Shown here piece by piece: positions 1 to 8,486 of a stretch of DNA of 18,586 nucleotides. Both the position numbers and the translations under genes were made by a program. Positions within the stretch are counted from its first letter, which is position 1; each line of letters begins with the position of its first letter. Source of the stretch: Candidatus Aminicenantota bacterium (GTDB lineage: Bacteria > Acidobacteriota > Aminicenantia > S016-38). Under the pieces are notes generated by a model. It was not told the DNA's origin. It searched no databases and worked only from the letters and a program-made list of their open reading frames with translations. The stretch is taken from assembly GCA_021161165.1 (NCBI GenBank), contig JAGHBF010000154.1:1-18586 (forward strand), in the 5' to 3' direction.

Positions 1-645
1 CGGAGACTTATAAAGATAATAGGGAATCACGACATATTCCTGGATGATGAAGGGTATGTCTCGAAAATGATGAAGAGAATAAAGAAAAGACGTGCTGAAA
101 TTTCGAAAAACTTTCCATATTCACCTGTGCTTGAAAGTTTAAGGCTCGTTTGCAGTGAAGGAGAGTTTTTTCTTTTTCATGGTCACCAGCTTGACGTGGT
201 AAGCAATACCCTCTGGAAAATAAGCAGGTTTGCTGTAAGGTATTTCTGGAAACCAGTACAGCTGATTTTAAGGGTTTCTTCTTCGAGCCCTTCAAAGGTT
301 TACAGGAAAAGGAATGCCCTTGAAGAAAAATATTATTCCTGGGCGGCTTCGAGAGAAAAAATCGTGATCTGTGGACATACCCATAGGGCAATGTTTGCTT
401 CGAGAGCAGGGAAAGAAGAAGGAGGGCAAAAAGATGTTTCAAGCGGTATTCAAAAACCAATATATTTCAACACAGGGTGCGGGATTTACCCTGACCATAA
501 AATAACCTGTATAGAACTGGATAGCGGTAAAATGTCATTGGTAGCACTAACCACAGAGGAAAAAGAGCTTAAAAAAGTTATCCTCGACAGTGCTTCAGTT
601 CCCGATATTTTGAATTGGGAAGCGAGTAGTCCATATTCTGTTTGA
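1..645 (+). CDS. Metallophosphoesterase (calcineurin-like), 5'-truncated
   Basis: The reading frame is open from base 1, so the gene begins before the window and about 214 C-terminal residues are visible. Three motifs of the calcineurin-like metallophosphoesterase fold appear in order: GNHD (bases 25-36), a histidine motif FHGHQLD (about 175-195), and CGHTH (about 370-384). Together these supply His/Asn/Asp ligands for a two-metal centre. After them comes a segment reading YFNTGCGIYPDHKITCIEL, which in such enzymes closes the beta-sandwich. The enzyme should hydrolyse a phosphomonoester or phosphodiester. LpxH-like UDP-diacylglucosamine hydrolases share this motif layout, but the substrate cannot be told from the fragment. 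An internal ATG at 67 would drop the GNHD motif, so it is not the start. No signal peptide can be assessed. The next gene follows after 50 nt. Confidence 0.85.
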   Translation, partial: RRLIKIIGNHDIFLDDEGYVSKMMKRIKKRRAEISKNFPYSPVLESLRLVCSEGEFFLFHGHQLDVVSNTLWKISRFAVRYFWKPVQLILRVSSSSPSKVYRKRNALEEKYYSWAASREKIVICGHTHRAMFASRAGKEEGGQKDVSSGIQKPIYFNTGCGIYPDHKITCIELDSGKMSLVALTTEEKELKKVILDSASVPDILNWEASSPYSV

Positions 646-670
646 CAGGAGAACATAAAAATATTATCGT
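642..670 (+). promoter_or_regulatory. Predicted sigma-70-type promoter for the fadL-like gene
   Basis: A perfect TTGACA -35 box (642-647) overlaps the stop codon of the upstream phosphoesterase. It is followed by a 17-nt spacer and TATCGT (665-670, 4 of 6 matches to TATAAT). Transcription would start near 677, giving a short leader of about 19 nt that contains the Shine-Dalgarno AAGGAGG at 683-689. This is a pattern match only. Confidence 0.5.
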
Positions 671-695
671 AATTTAAAAATAAAGGAGGATAGAG

Positions 696-1976
696 ATGAA
701 GAGAGCTGTTCTGTTTTTTGTAATTGCAGTTTTTCTTTTTAGTGCCGGGTTTGATATATCCGAACACGGAACAAGAGCGACTGCAATGGGATCTGCTTTT
801 ATAGCAAGAGCTTCTGACCCATCAGCCATTTTTTACAATCCTGCAGGGATAGCTTTTCTTGGAAAGAAATGGTTCTATGTTGGGGGAACACTTATCGCCC
901 CTAAGGGTTCCTTTGAAGGAGCAAATCCTTTCCCTGGAGAGGGAGTAAAGGAAGAGCTTGAGCCTCAGTATTTTCCTGTGCCAAATGTTTATATTGTTTA
1001 TCCTGCCACCGATAAATTAACAGTGGGTCTGGGTGTTTATTCACCTTTTGGTCTTGGAACGAAATGGAAAGACCCTGAAAATTTCACAGGAAGATATATT
1101 TCCACCGATAGTTCCATAACTATGTTCACCATAAACCCTGTGGTAGCTTATAAATTTAGCGATAAAATTGCCTTTGGAGCTGGTTTTGAGTATTCGTTTT
1201 CTAAACTCCATGTCGTTCAATATATTCCTGTTTATAATCCATTTACATATTCTATAACCGATGTGGGCACAGCAAGCCTTGATTCAGACTGGAAGGGAAG
1301 CATCTCTTTTAATGCCGGAATTCTTGTAAAACCCAGTGATAAGTTCAGTATTGGTATAAGCTACAGGAACAGTCAAAAGGTAAGTTACACTGGGATAGCA
1401 GATTTTTCTCAGATTTTCACAGGGAATCAGATATTTGATTATATGGTCAATCAACTCCTTCCCTTCGGAGAAGATGTAAAAGTGAACGCTTCCATAAAAT
1501 ATCCATCCTATCTTGGAGGAGGAATTGCTTTTTATCCCAGTGAGAAACTTTCTATTGAGCTCGACGTGGGATACACCTTCTGGAGTATGTACGACAGACT
1601 TCCCATAAGTTTCCCAGATTATCCAATGTTGAATCCTTCAGATGAAGAGACTAAAGAATACTATCATAACAATGTTACTGTGAGATTTGGAGTTGAATAC
1701 ATGATAACAGAAGGAACATATCTCAGGGCAGGATATGTTTATGATCAGGAGGCTGCGGATGCTGAATCTGTTACACCCCAGCTTCCTGACACCACAAGGC
1801 ATCTTGTATCTGTCGGATTGGGTAAGTCTCTGAATGAGAATCTATATATTGACCTATCAGCGATATACCTATTAGGAGAGGATAGAAGTACAGAAGGAAA
1901 GAGCAAATACGGATACGAAGGCACATTTAAAACAAATGCTTTCCTCTTTGGGGTAAACTTCGGGTATAAATTTTAA
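696..1976 (+). CDS. OmpP1/FadL-family outer membrane transport protein
   Basis: This 426-residue protein is predicted to sit in the outer membrane as a beta-barrel. In FadL/TodX proteins such barrels let long-chain fatty acids or other hydrophobic molecules pass. Residues 1-18 form a signal peptide with a basic start and a hydrophobic core. Directly after it is the family's N-terminal signature: an AMG-SAF-A--SDPSA stretch ending in the conserved NPAG (N48-G51), which forms the plug/hatch. The rest alternates short amphipathic strands rich in Tyr, Phe and Gly, and the chain ends in Phe, as expected for Bam-dependent barrels. A strong Shine-Dalgarno AAGGAGG at 683-689 sits 6 nt before the ATG and fixes the start. 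The SGNH hydrolase gene follows 11 nt later, so the two are probably co-transcribed. The true substrate could also be a hydrocarbon or an aromatic compound. Confidence 0.88.
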   Translation: MKRAVLFFVIAVFLFSAGFDISEHGTRATAMGSAFIARASDPSAIFYNPAGIAFLGKKWFYVGGTLIAPKGSFEGANPFPGEGVKEELEPQYFPVPNVYIVYPATDKLTVGLGVYSPFGLGTKWKDPENFTGRYISTDSSITMFTINPVVAYKFSDKIAFGAGFEYSFSKLHVVQYIPVYNPFTYSITDVGTASLDSDWKGSISFNAGILVKPSDKFSIGISYRNSQKVSYTGIADFSQIFTGNQIFDYMVNQLLPFGEDVKVNASIKYPSYLGGGIAFYPSEKLSIELDVGYTFWSMYDRLPISFPDYPMLNPSDEETKEYYHNNVTVRFGVEYMITEGTYLRAGYVYDQEAADAESVTPQLPDTTRHLVSVGLGKSLNENLYIDLSAIYLLGEDRSTEGKSKYGYEGTFKTNAFLFGVNFGYKF

Positions 1977-1987
1977 AGGGGGTTAAG

Positions 1988-3214
1988 ATGAAAAGGTTAT
2001 TTTCCATTTTATTTATATTTTCATTGCTTGGGTTTTTGATTTCAGGCGATTATCAAGACTCTTTTGAGAGATATTATGCCCTTGGAGATAGTCTTACTGC
2101 CGGATTTCAGAATGGAGGGCTTGTAGATTATTATCAGCAGGTGAGTTTCCCCGCACTTATAGCAAAACAGGCGGGAGTGGAAGATTTTGCGCTGCCCCTT
2201 GTTTCACCTCCAGGCATCCCCCCTCTTTTAAAGCTTGAGGTTGACCAGAGCGGGAACTTTTCAATAGTGCCCAGTTCCTCTAACTACGGACATCCAGAAA
2301 ATCTTTATTATCAGGGAATTTACAATAATCTTGGGGTTCCAGGAGCCACCACGGAAGATTTTATAAACACCGTAAGCGACAACGGAGGCTTTCATGATCT
2401 AATTTTAAGAGGTATGGGCACTCAGCTTCAGCTTGCTGTGGTGGCTCATCCAACACTTATTACCCTGTGGATTGGAAACAATGATGTTCTTGGTGCTCTG
2501 ACCTCAGGAAAGGTGATTGAAGGAGTAACAATAGTTCCTGTTTCTGTATTCAGGTATAATATGGAAACCATAGTTGGCGCCTTAAAAACCCAGACAAATG
2601 CAAAAATTGTGATGATAACTATTCCACAAGTTTCATTGATTCCCTTTTCTACGTACATAAAACCTTATATAGAGGTCCAGGGCCAGAAGGTATATCTTAT
2701 AGGCCCTCATGGCCGACTAACAGATAATGACCTCGTTCTTTTAACTGCTCAAACCTATATCTCTCAGGGATATGGAATACCATCTCAATATGGAGGAACA
2801 GGCCTTCCACTGCCTGATGAGGTTGTGGTGGATTCACATGAAAGGTCAATAATCGAAAAGAGAGTTTCGAATTTTAATTCAATTATAAAGGACCTCGGTT
2901 CAGAGTACGATATTACTGTTCTTGATATAAATGACTTACTTAAAAAAGCAGCTACTGAAGGATTAATAGTAGGGGGAGTAAGATTAACCTCACAATATTT
3001 AACAGGAGGTTTATTTTCCCTTGATGGAGTTCATCCTTCTACTATAGGTTATGCTCTTATAGCGAATGAGATTATTAAACTGATGAACGAGAGATTTGAC
3101 TGGGAAATTCCCCTCGTTAACATAGGAGATTTTCTGTGGTCCAGCCCAAGGCCTTCTATGGCAGGAAAGCATCTTGAGGTGAAAGTAAAGGGAATAGAGG
3201 CAATTAGAAGATAA
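1988..3214 (+). CDS. Exported SGNH/GDSL-family hydrolase
   Basis: This 408-residue protein is a predicted secreted or periplasmic esterase/lipase-type hydrolase. Residues 1-20 look like a signal peptide; no lipobox cysteine is present. All four SGNH blocks can be seen. GDSL has the nucleophile Ser35. A block II glycine lies in GVPGAT (about G119). Block III is GNND with Asn165. The C-terminal DGVH supplies Asp346 and His349. The order and spacing match the family, which hydrolyses ester or thioester bonds in lipids and acylated sugars. An AAAGGGGG Shine-Dalgarno (1975-1982) overlaps the stop of the fadL-like gene and lies 5 nt before the ATG, so translation of the two is probably coupled. The pairing suggests it releases acyl chains that the barrel takes up (inference). 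The length exceeds that of minimal GDSL enzymes, with an insert around residues 215-290. Confidence 0.87.
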   Translation: MKRLFSILFIFSLLGFLISGDYQDSFERYYALGDSLTAGFQNGGLVDYYQQVSFPALIAKQAGVEDFALPLVSPPGIPPLLKLEVDQSGNFSIVPSSSNYGHPENLYYQGIYNNLGVPGATTEDFINTVSDNGGFHDLILRGMGTQLQLAVVAHPTLITLWIGNNDVLGALTSGKVIEGVTIVPVSVFRYNMETIVGALKTQTNAKIVMITIPQVSLIPFSTYIKPYIEVQGQKVYLIGPHGRLTDNDLVLLTAQTYISQGYGIPSQYGGTGLPLPDEVVVDSHERSIIEKRVSNFNSIIKDLGSEYDITVLDINDLLKKAATEGLIVGGVRLTSQYLTGGLFSLDGVHPSTIGYALIANEIIKLMNERFDWEIPLVNIGDFLWSSPRPSMAGKHLEVKVKGIEAIRR

Positions 3215-3218
3215 AAAA

Positions 3219-3238
3219 GGGGGCTTTGTCCCCCTCTT
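3219..3238 (+). terminator. Possible weak intrinsic terminator after the SGNH hydrolase gene
   Basis: A GGGGG/CCCCC stem (3219-3223 with 3230-3234) encloses a 6-nt loop, CTTTGT. An A-tract precedes it and only TCTT follows, so the U-tract is poor. It begins 4 nt after the stop codon. It may only attenuate transcription into the sirtuin gene, which starts 8 nt downstream. Confidence 0.45.
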
Positions 3239-3245
3239 AACTGGG

Positions 3246-4001
3246 ATGAGTGTGGAAGAAGTTGCCAGAGAACTTAGAGATATAATATTTGAGTCTAAAA
3301 AGATATTTGTTCTGACAGGAGCAGGAGTTAGTACTCCAAGTGGTATACCAGACTTCAGGGGGAAGGGTGGAATATATGAGAAGATAAGCCCGGAAGTTTT
3401 TGATATTACACTTTTTTATAGAAACCCTGAAATTTTCTACACCCAGATTGGACCCATAGTAAGAAAACTTCTGAAAGCTAAGCCAAATCCTTCCCATTTT
3501 TTAGTTACAGAGCTTGAAAAACTTGGGAAACTATCTCTTGTAGCTACCCAGAACATAGATGGACTTCATAAAAAAGCCGGAACTTCAAAGGTTGCAGAGT
3601 TGCATGGAACTCTTGAGAAAGCCCATTGTACAAAATGCGGAAGAAAATATTCAAAAGAGGATATTCTTAAGGATGTGCTTGCAGGGAAAGTTCCATACTG
3701 CGAATGTGGAGGAGTTATAAAACCCGATGTGGTTTTCTTCGGTGAGACCCTGCCTCAAAAGGAATTTTCAAAGGCAATAGAGGCAGCCGGGGCCTCTGAC
3801 CTTTGTATTGTCATGGGATCCAGCCTGGTGGTCCAGCCCGCAGCCTCGCTTCCTCTTTATACCCTTGATAGGAGAGGTAAGCTTGTAATAATTAATATTG
3901 GAGAAACTCCATTAGACAGATTAGCCTTTAGAAAATTTGAATTGCCGGTTGAGAAATTATCTGCTGCAGTCATTTCTCTTTTAAACAGGTCGAAAGATTG
4001 A
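3246..4001 (+). CDS. NAD-dependent protein deacylase, sirtuin (Sir2 family)
   Basis: This 251-residue cytosolic enzyme is predicted to remove acetyl or other acyl groups from lysines, using NAD+ and yielding nicotinamide and O-acyl-ADP-ribose. The Rossmann NAD motif GAGVSTPSGIPDFRG covers residues 25-39. TQNIDGLH is at 101-108, and the catalytic His120 is in ELHG. A four-cysteine zinc site is C128-x2-C131 with C152-x-C154. GSSLVVQPA near residue 197 completes the cofactor pocket. The Tyr/Arg pair typical of SIRT5-like desuccinylases is not seen, so deacetylase activity is more likely. The sequence resembles the Thermotoga-type class. The start is uncertain: the ATG has no Shine-Dalgarno and no -10 box at the spacing used elsewhere here. 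It lies just after a GC hairpin; a GTG at 3252 is an alternative. The nearby acyl-CoA synthetase is a plausible target. Confidence 0.93.
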   Translation: MSVEEVARELRDIIFESKKIFVLTGAGVSTPSGIPDFRGKGGIYEKISPEVFDITLFYRNPEIFYTQIGPIVRKLLKAKPNPSHFLVTELEKLGKLSLVATQNIDGLHKKAGTSKVAELHGTLEKAHCTKCGRKYSKEDILKDVLAGKVPYCECGGVIKPDVVFFGETLPQKEFSKAIEAAGASDLCIVMGSSLVVQPAASLPLYTLDRRGKLVIINIGETPLDRLAFRKFELPVEKLSAAVISLLNRSKD

Positions 4002-4023
4002 CCCTATTTTAGCTTTATAAAAT

Positions 4024-4052
4024 TTGATTTTTTTCCTCTGTTAATCTATCCT
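4024..4052 (+). promoter_or_regulatory. Predicted promoter giving a leaderless mRNA for the TonB-receptor-like gene
   Basis: TTGATT (4024-4029), a 17-nt spacer and TATCCT (4047-4052) form a sigma-70-like promoter. The -10 box ends 7 nt before the ATG at 4060, so transcription would start at or next to the start codon. No Shine-Dalgarno exists in the pyrimidine-rich stretch before the ATG. Confidence 0.5.
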
Positions 4053-4059
4053 TACTCTC

Positions 4060-6693
4060 ATGAAAAGGATAATTGTAGCATTCTTAATAGCAGGTTTTTC
4101 CCTTGCTTCAACTTTGAAACTGAAGATTGTTGACGAATATGGCAACCCTCTTCCAGGGGTGAGGGTAATTTTGAAAGGGCAAAGGGTTTATTACGGTTAT
4201 AGTGGCGAAAGTGGGATTGTTTTTATAAATGCCATACCTGGAGATTATTCTGCAGAAGTAAAGCTTAAGGGTTTTTACAGCAAAACAGTGAAAGGGGTAA
4301 AGGTGTTACCCGGGATAGAAAATTTTTACAACATAGATATGCCATTAAAACCATTAAAAAAGAAGAGTGGTGAGGAAAGTGTAAAAATACATCCTTCTCC
4401 ATCCCAGATCTGGCCTGTTTTCAGTTTTGAATGCAAGGAATTTCTTCCCTTTGAAGACGGAAAACTGGGAAGGCTTGATTTCTATCCGGGAAATGCTCAA
4501 TACAGGTGGAATGGATATTATATTTCTGAAAATCACTTTCTTTTTCCATCATATCCTGAAATTTTTGATATGGGTAATTTTGTCTCCCTTTCTTTAAATA
4601 ATGGGGCGGTTGTCAATGAAAGGCCAGGATATTACAGCGATAACTATTCTGTGGGGAACCAGGTTAACATTGAATGGCTTCCAGGCGAGAGCTTTTCCAG
4701 TGATCTTGAAAATCCCTATTTTTATTCTGTTTATCTATCAACAGCAATTTCCCGGGGAAAATTGAAAACAGCTCTATCCTACTCAAGGCTAAACGAGGAA
4801 AGGGACATTACAGGATTTGACAATAGGATTTCCAGAAAAGGAGACCTTTTGTATTATGAGGCTTCGTATGGAGGTGCGGGAGCAAGAATTCTTTATACCA
4901 GGCTCAATGAGCCGTACGAGATAAAATATGCCAATTTTCTTCATTATCCTTCGAATACCCCTGACCTCAATGTCAAAACATGGGATTTTTCACTTTTTAA
5001 TTCCGGTGTTAAAGAAGAATTTTCTCATTATGTGGCTTCCGGGATAAGAACATGGGAGTCGGAGGAAAAACTTCGTGAAGAACCAGGTATTTTTAATACA
5101 AAGACAGGTAGAGAATCCCTCCTGGGAAACCGTTTTGTGAGAATGAGGGATTACTATGCAAAATTTAATCTTGGTATTTTCCTGGATAACCTTATAGGAG
5201 CAAGCCATACAATTTTTGGTGGTTTTAATTACAACTATCTATCCCTGTATTCCGAGGCAAATACATCCAACAATGTAATTAAATATTTGTATGGGGACAT
5301 TCCATATTTCCTTCCCGATACTGACATCAGGTACTGGAGAGTTTATTCCATGGGTAACCCGGAAAGGGCGTCTTTTCACACCAATCATTTTTCTATCTTC
5401 CTTCAGGATACATGGAATTTTGGTAAGCTCGTTCTTTTCACAGGGCTCAGATACGACAATTATTCTTCGAGAAATCATTCAGGGTTGAGAACAGGAACTC
5501 CTGGATGGGAATTTCTTAACGGGGAAGGTGACAAGGACATTTTCTCAAGAAGAATTATATATTCATTTCCGGGATTCAGCAGGGAGTCCTTTGGACTTCG
5601 TTTTGGATTTTCCTATTCTTTATCCAGGAATTTTGTATTCAAGGGTTCCCTTTCGAGGTTCGGAAAGCCACTCGATTCCTCCGAGATGCTATCCTATTTT
5701 CCATATAATAATGGATGGGCAGATCTCTTCTGGAAAGACATGAATGGTGATGGGGTTCCTTCCTCTGATGAGGTGGTTGAAACCGGAATAATGCCACCTC
5801 CTCATATGGATGAGAAGGCACCCACTCCTTTTAAGGATATAATAAGCCTGGGTTTTGAATCAGCGTTTCTTCTGGATTCTGTTTTTGGCGCTCAGGGATG
5901 GATAGAAAACAGCAGCAATAACATAGGAATAATAAATACTGCCGTGGACTATTATAAGGAACATCCCTGGTGGAATGCTGTTGAGGTTAAAGAGCCCGGC
6001 CCTGATGGAATTTTCGGAACTTCAGATGATGGAGTGCTTACTGTTTACTACTTTACCCCCACAGAGGAAGAGCCGGAATACAAAATTACTTTATCGTCTG
6101 TGGCAATTAAAGACTTAAATTCATCTTCTAAGAACATCAGAATTTACCTGAGAAGAGATTTCAGAAAAGGATTTTCTTTCTACATAGAGGGCATTTACAC
6201 AAAATTTAAAGGTTACGAAGGTTCTACTCCTTTGATCTTTTCACCAAATCAGGTGGAGAACATAAAATATGACTACAGCAGGTATTCCTTAAAAGCATCA
6301 TTTACTCTTGAACCTTTCAAAAGAACTTATATTTCCGGATTTTTCCTTTATGTTTCTGGAATGCCATATCAGAGAAAGCTGTTTTTGATGACTGACCAGT
6401 TATATCCCTTTAACCTTTTCGAAATTGTGGCATCCAGAGGTGGATACGAAACTTCCAGGGAATTTAAAACATTTAATATATCTGTTTCACGAACCTTTAA
6501 AATAGCCGGAATAAATTCTTCTATTTATTTAAAAATCAGAAATCTCTTTGGATGGGACAATGCTTACAAAAATATGGGAATTCAGGGAATTCTCACTACA
6601 GATGGTAAGTTTTATCCCATGGAGTCATTCAATAGAACTTTGAGAAGCTGGGGGGGAAGAGAATTTTCTGTGGGACTTCGGTTTTCCTTCTGA
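4060..6693 (+). CDS. TonB-dependent-receptor-like outer membrane barrel with N-terminal regulatory-like domain
   Basis: This is an 877-residue predicted outer-membrane protein. Residues 1-17 are a signal peptide. Residues 18-95 form a carboxypeptidase-regulatory-like beta-sandwich (pattern: DEYGNPLPGVRV, then a Gly-rich turn and an IPGDY strand), as found at the N-terminus of SusC/CirA-like receptors. From about residue 200 to the end, repeated amphipathic aromatic strands indicate a large barrel, closing with a terminal Phe. The part between, where a plug domain of 120-150 residues is expected, is only about 100 residues and poorly conserved; I see no TonB box. An EF-hand-like loop, DMNGDGVPSSDE (residues 560-571), and a DGIFGTSDDG motif near residue 648 look like extracellular calcium-binding loops. 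The substrate is unknown. The gene has no Shine-Dalgarno and appears to be leaderless. Lipid, peptide or glycan uptake are all possible. Confidence 0.72.
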   Translation: MKRIIVAFLIAGFSLASTLKLKIVDEYGNPLPGVRVILKGQRVYYGYSGESGIVFINAIPGDYSAEVKLKGFYSKTVKGVKVLPGIENFYNIDMPLKPLKKKSGEESVKIHPSPSQIWPVFSFECKEFLPFEDGKLGRLDFYPGNAQYRWNGYYISENHFLFPSYPEIFDMGNFVSLSLNNGAVVNERPGYYSDNYSVGNQVNIEWLPGESFSSDLENPYFYSVYLSTAISRGKLKTALSYSRLNEERDITGFDNRISRKGDLLYYEASYGGAGARILYTRLNEPYEIKYANFLHYPSNTPDLNVKTWDFSLFNSGVKEEFSHYVASGIRTWESEEKLREEPGIFNTKTGRESLLGNRFVRMRDYYAKFNLGIFLDNLIGASHTIFGGFNYNYLSLYSEANTSNNVIKYLYGDIPYFLPDTDIRYWRVYSMGNPERASFHTNHFSIFLQDTWNFGKLVLFTGLRYDNYSSRNHSGLRTGTPGWEFLNGEGDKDIFSRRIIYSFPGFSRESFGLRFGFSYSLSRNFVFKGSLSRFGKPLDSSEMLSYFPYNNGWADLFWKDMNGDGVPSSDEVVETGIMPPPHMDEKAPTPFKDIISLGFESAFLLDSVFGAQGWIENSSNNIGIINTAVDYYKEHPWWNAVEVKEPGPDGIFGTSDDGVLTVYYFTPTEEEPEYKITLSSVAIKDLNSSSKNIRIYLRRDFRKGFSFYIEGIYTKFKGYEGSTPLIFSPNQVENIKYDYSRYSLKASFTLEPFKRTYISGFFLYVSGMPYQRKLFLMTDQLYPFNLFEIVASRGGYETSREFKTFNISVSRTFKIAGINSSIYLKIRNLFGWDNAYKNMGIQGILTTDGKFYPMESFNRTLRSWGGREFSVGLRFSF

Positions 6694-6701
6694 CTTCCGC
6701 T

Positions 6702-6730
6702 TTTATTATATGGAGCTTTTGTATTAGAAT
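6702..6730 (+). promoter_or_regulatory. Predicted -10 element giving a leaderless mRNA for acyl-CoA synthetase
   Basis: TAGAAT (6725-6730) ends 6 nt before the ATG at 6737. At the 17-nt spacing the -35 hexamer is TTTATT (6702-6707), a weak match. The same TAGAAT at the same distance precedes mscS and the glycosyltransferase gene, which strengthens this call. Confidence 0.42.
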
Positions 6731-6736
6731 TAACCT

Positions 6737-8428
6737 ATGAAAAAACAGAAAGTAGAAAAGCGTAAACACACAATTATAAGGCCATCAAGAGGGTGGTATG
6801 TTATACCGGAATGGCTTGAGAAAACAGTTGATGAATTTCCAGATAACGAGGCAGTAAAAATAAAGAGAAATAAAAGCTGGTTTACCTTAACCTATTATCA
6901 ACTTTACAAAAAAGTTTTGGCTGCTGCTTACCTTTTAAGGAAAGAAGGAATTGGGAAAGGTGATAGCGTCGGAATTTTAGGAGAAAACTCTCCTGAGTGG
7001 ATAATTTCCTTCTTTGCCACTTCCTATTCAGGGGCATCTGTGGTGCCTATAGATTCGAGACTCGAACCTTCGGAATACAGACATATTATAAGAGAAGCAG
7101 GATTAAGAGGAATTTTTGCTTCCGACAGGTTTATTCCTGAGATAAAGGAGCTTTCTCTTGAAAAAAGCTTTAGAATTTATCCTTTTTCTTCTCTGCTTGA
7201 TCTGGAAGAAGCGAGAGTCCCATTTCCGGATATCAATCTTGAAGATGAAGCCATTCTGATGTTTTCTTCAGGCACAACAGGGGTTTCAAAGGGAATAGTT
7301 CTTGTCCAAAGAAATATTGCAGCCAATCTTGATGCTTTTTATCAGACTTTTGAGTTTATTCCAGGGGACATATTCTTTCTTATTCTACCTCTTCATCATA
7401 GTTTTCCCATTACCACAAGTCTCTTGGCTCCGGTTTCTGTGGGGGCAACCATTGCAATAGCAAGGTCCTTTAAGCCCAATGAGTTAAGAGAAGACCTGCT
7501 TGAAGTTCAGCCCCATGAGATGATGGTTGTTCCACTTATCTTGGAGAAGCTGATAAGGGGGGTTTTACAGAAGGTGGAAAAGTCTCCTCTTCCCACCAGG
7601 GTGCTTTTTAAATCCATGAAGCTGTCTTCAAAGATAATCGGGGGGAAGGTCTCTTTTAAAACGCTGAGAAAAAAAATGGGTTTTGGAAGAATGAAATATC
7701 TCGTGAGCGGAGGAGCAGCACTACCTGGTTGGATCTCTGAGATACTGGAGGAGATGGGATTTCCCATTCTTCAGGGATACGGGCTTGCGGAAACGGCTCC
7801 AGTAGTAAGCGTGAACCCACCCTGCTGCCCCAGAAATAAAAGCGTTGGCTGGCCATTACCTTATGTTGAAGTCAGAATTTTTGACCCGGACGAAGAAGGA
7901 ATTGGCGAGATAGGAGTTAGAGGCCCCAATGTGATGAAGGGTTATTATAAGGACGCCGAGAGGAACAAAAAGGTATTTACAGAGGATAGATTTTTCCTTA
8001 CAGGAGATATGGGTTACATCGACGATGATGGTTATATTTACATCAGCGGTAGAAAGAAATTCGTTATAGTAACGAAAGGCGGGAAAAATATTTATCCCGA
8101 AGAAGTAGAGGAAGCTCTTCTTCGCTCTGACTTTGTAAAAGAGGTTCTTGTAATTTCAACAAACAATCCCACCACAGGAGCAGAAGAGCTACAGGCAATT
8201 GTATATCCTGATTTTGACCTTGTTTATGAGACTTTAGAAAAGCAGGGAAAGCAAGTGAGCGAGGATAAAATTTATGAGCTTATAGGGAGTGAAATAAAGA
8301 AATATTCACAGGACCTTGCAGATTATAAGCGAGTGAGAAGCTTTGTAATCCGTGATGAAGAATTTCCAAAAACAACCTCTCAGAAAATAAAGAGACATCT
8401 TTTCTATGGTGAAGCAAAAAGAGTTTGA
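6737..8428 (+). CDS. Long-chain fatty acyl-CoA synthetase (AMP-forming)
   Basis: This 563-residue protein is a member of the ANL adenylate-forming superfamily and is predicted to activate fatty acids to acyl-CoA with ATP and CoA at the cytoplasmic side of the membrane. The AMP-binding P-loop SSGTTGVSK is at residues 177-185. GYGLAET, which contacts the adenylate, is at 347-353. TGD is at 422-424 and GRKKF at 438-442, where the C-terminal domain hinges. The catalytic lysine is most likely K550 in the C-terminal PKTTSQKIKR segment. A long middle part with LPLHHSFP favours long-chain substrates over acetate. The start at 6737 is supported by a -10 box at leaderless spacing; no Shine-Dalgarno is present. 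With the FadL-like barrel and the SGNH hydrolase upstream, it probably forms a fatty-acid uptake and activation group (inference). Whether the acyl-CoA is used for degradation or lipid synthesis cannot be told here. Confidence 0.9.
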   Translation: MKKQKVEKRKHTIIRPSRGWYVIPEWLEKTVDEFPDNEAVKIKRNKSWFTLTYYQLYKKVLAAAYLLRKEGIGKGDSVGILGENSPEWIISFFATSYSGASVVPIDSRLEPSEYRHIIREAGLRGIFASDRFIPEIKELSLEKSFRIYPFSSLLDLEEARVPFPDINLEDEAILMFSSGTTGVSKGIVLVQRNIAANLDAFYQTFEFIPGDIFFLILPLHHSFPITTSLLAPVSVGATIAIARSFKPNELREDLLEVQPHEMMVVPLILEKLIRGVLQKVEKSPLPTRVLFKSMKLSSKIIGGKVSFKTLRKKMGFGRMKYLVSGGAALPGWISEILEEMGFPILQGYGLAETAPVVSVNPPCCPRNKSVGWPLPYVEVRIFDPDEEGIGEIGVRGPNVMKGYYKDAERNKKVFTEDRFFLTGDMGYIDDDGYIYISGRKKFVIVTKGGKNIYPEEVEEALLRSDFVKEVLVISTNNPTTGAEELQAIVYPDFDLVYETLEKQGKQVSEDKIYELIGSEIKKYSQDLADYKRVRSFVIRDEEFPKTTSQKIKRHLFYGEAKRV

Positions 8429-8486
8429 AGAGTCTCTATATCTTGCAAGAAATTATCTGTAAATCCCCTGATAGAGCGCATTCATG

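Noticed and set aside
8..460. 150-codon minus-strand open frame at the left edge
   Set aside because: It is antisense to the phosphoesterase gene, whose GNHD, GH and GHTH motifs are clearly coding on the plus strand.
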